From NCBI RefSeq assembly GCF_029714405.1, contig NZ_CP121650.1, forward strand, positions 5,337,001 through 5,401,000: a stretch of 64,000 nucleotides of DNA, given 5' to 3'. Shown piece by piece: positions 63,602 to 64,000 of this stretch (position 1 is its first letter; each line of letters opens with the position of its first letter). A model generated the notes under the pieces. That model had not been told where the DNA came from, searched no databases, and saw only the letters and a list, made by a program, of their open reading frames with translations. The position numbers were made by a program, and so were the translations under genes. Source of the stretch: Bradyrhizobium sp. CB82. Lineage in GTDB: Bacteria; Pseudomonadota; Alphaproteobacteria; Rhizobiales; Xanthobacteraceae.

Positions 63602-64000
63602 TCAAGCGCGAAAGATCGGCGCGCCCGCAGGGGAGCCGGTCGCGCCGCCATCGACGAAGATCTCGGCACTCTGGACATGCGCGGAATCATCGGAGGCGAG
63701 AAACAGAACCGTCTTCGCAATGTGATCTGCTTCACCAATTCGGCCGAGTGGCGTGGTCTTGGCGATGCGGCTCTCCAGCGCGGCAAATGCCTCGTCGGTC
63801 GGCGCTGCGCCCCTCCAGATCGGCGTGCGGGCCGCGCCTGGCGCCACCACATTGACGCGGATATTGCGCGGCGACAGTTCGGACGCCATCACCCGCGCCA
63901 TCGCGCGCACGCCGGCCTTGCTCGCGGCATAGGCTGCATAGCCGGGATTGCCGAGCACCGAGATCACCGAGCCGTTGAGAATGATGGATGCGCCGTCATT
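63602..64000 (-). CDS. SDR-family oxidoreductase, 5' end beyond window
   Basis: The frame is open to the last base of the window, so the N-terminal Rossmann half lies outside. The visible 132 residues hold the catalytic region NGSVISVLGNPGYAAYAASKAG (Tyr and Lys of YxxxK), IRVNVVAPGAARTPIW and the C-terminal LFLASDDSAHVQSAEIFVDGGAT, typical of classical short-chain dehydrogenases. Substrate unknown. Confidence 0.88.
   Translation of the reverse strand, partial: NDGASIILNGSVISVLGNPGYAAYAASKAGVRAMARVMASELSPRNIRVNVVAPGAARTPIWRGAAPTDEAFAALESRIAKTTPLGRIGEADHIAKTVLFLASDDSAHVQSAEIFVDGGATGSPAGAPIFRA

Overview
The window is high-GC alphaproteobacterial DNA that looks like a Bradyrhizobium (Nitrobacteraceae) chromosome. 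Four things point there: a 491-aa rhizobial Porin_2-type porin, the order rpoZ-rsh-pdxJ-acpS-lepB-rnc-era-recO-parC, a DUF3551-type secreted protein with a minute Lys/Ala-rich histone-like peptide, and several palindromic intergenic repeats of the kind scattered through Bradyrhizobium genomes. These are judgements from reading the sequence; no database search was run. No insertion sequence, prophage, CRISPR array or rRNA operon was seen. The only tRNA seen is tRNA-Ser(GCU).

Layout. 1-5 kb: two MFS transporters flanking a class III nucleotide cyclase, then a one-helix peptide, a RidA-family protein and an exported lactonase-like metallo-hydrolase. 5.1-10.2 kb: a minus-strand cluster of a cyclase-TPR protein, a PAP2/haloperoxidase-like protein and a cytosolic-looking subtilase. 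It is the least familiar gene set here and the best candidate for an undescribed system. 10.5-14.1 kb: a metal-resistance block with dmeF divergent from a rhodanese-ChrB fusion and chrA. 14.2-17.7 kb: accessory genes, comprising a small secreted protein, a frameshifted membrane protein, an orphan PLP-fold protein and a one-helix membrane protein.

17.8-28.8 kb is a long minus-strand housekeeping block (parC, recO, era, rnc, lepB, acpS, pdxJ, rsh, rpoZ). It covers ribosome and RNA processing, secretion, cofactor synthesis and the stringent response. 29.1-35.5 kb carries an NYN-domain protein overlapping a family-5 uracil-DNA glycosylase, then peroxiredoxin, smpB, mscL and dapA, and a divergent lytic transglycosylase. 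35.6-42.5 kb holds small secreted proteins, the porin, tRNA-Ser, a TPR/O-GlcNAc-transferase-like protein, and gene-poor DNA with a Lys-rich 30-aa peptide.

43-46.9 kb is the gatC-orf-gatA-orf-gatB operon, with two small unknown genes translationally coupled to it. 47-50.1 kb has two nitronate monooxygenase-like genes divergent from a LysR gene that carries a frameshift. 50.1-64 kb has ruvX, two CPBP-family membrane proteases, an AidB-like acyl-CoA dehydrogenase, a VanX-like dipeptidase, pyrB with a dihydroorotase-like gene lacking the HxH metal motif, plsY, a patatin, an amidase, dprA from a TTG start, a divergent HxlR/azoreductase pair, and an SDR gene cut by the window edge.

Two genes, at about 15212 and 49262, each look one base short of an intact reading frame. 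They are either pseudogenes or sequence errors, and reads should be checked before interpreting them.
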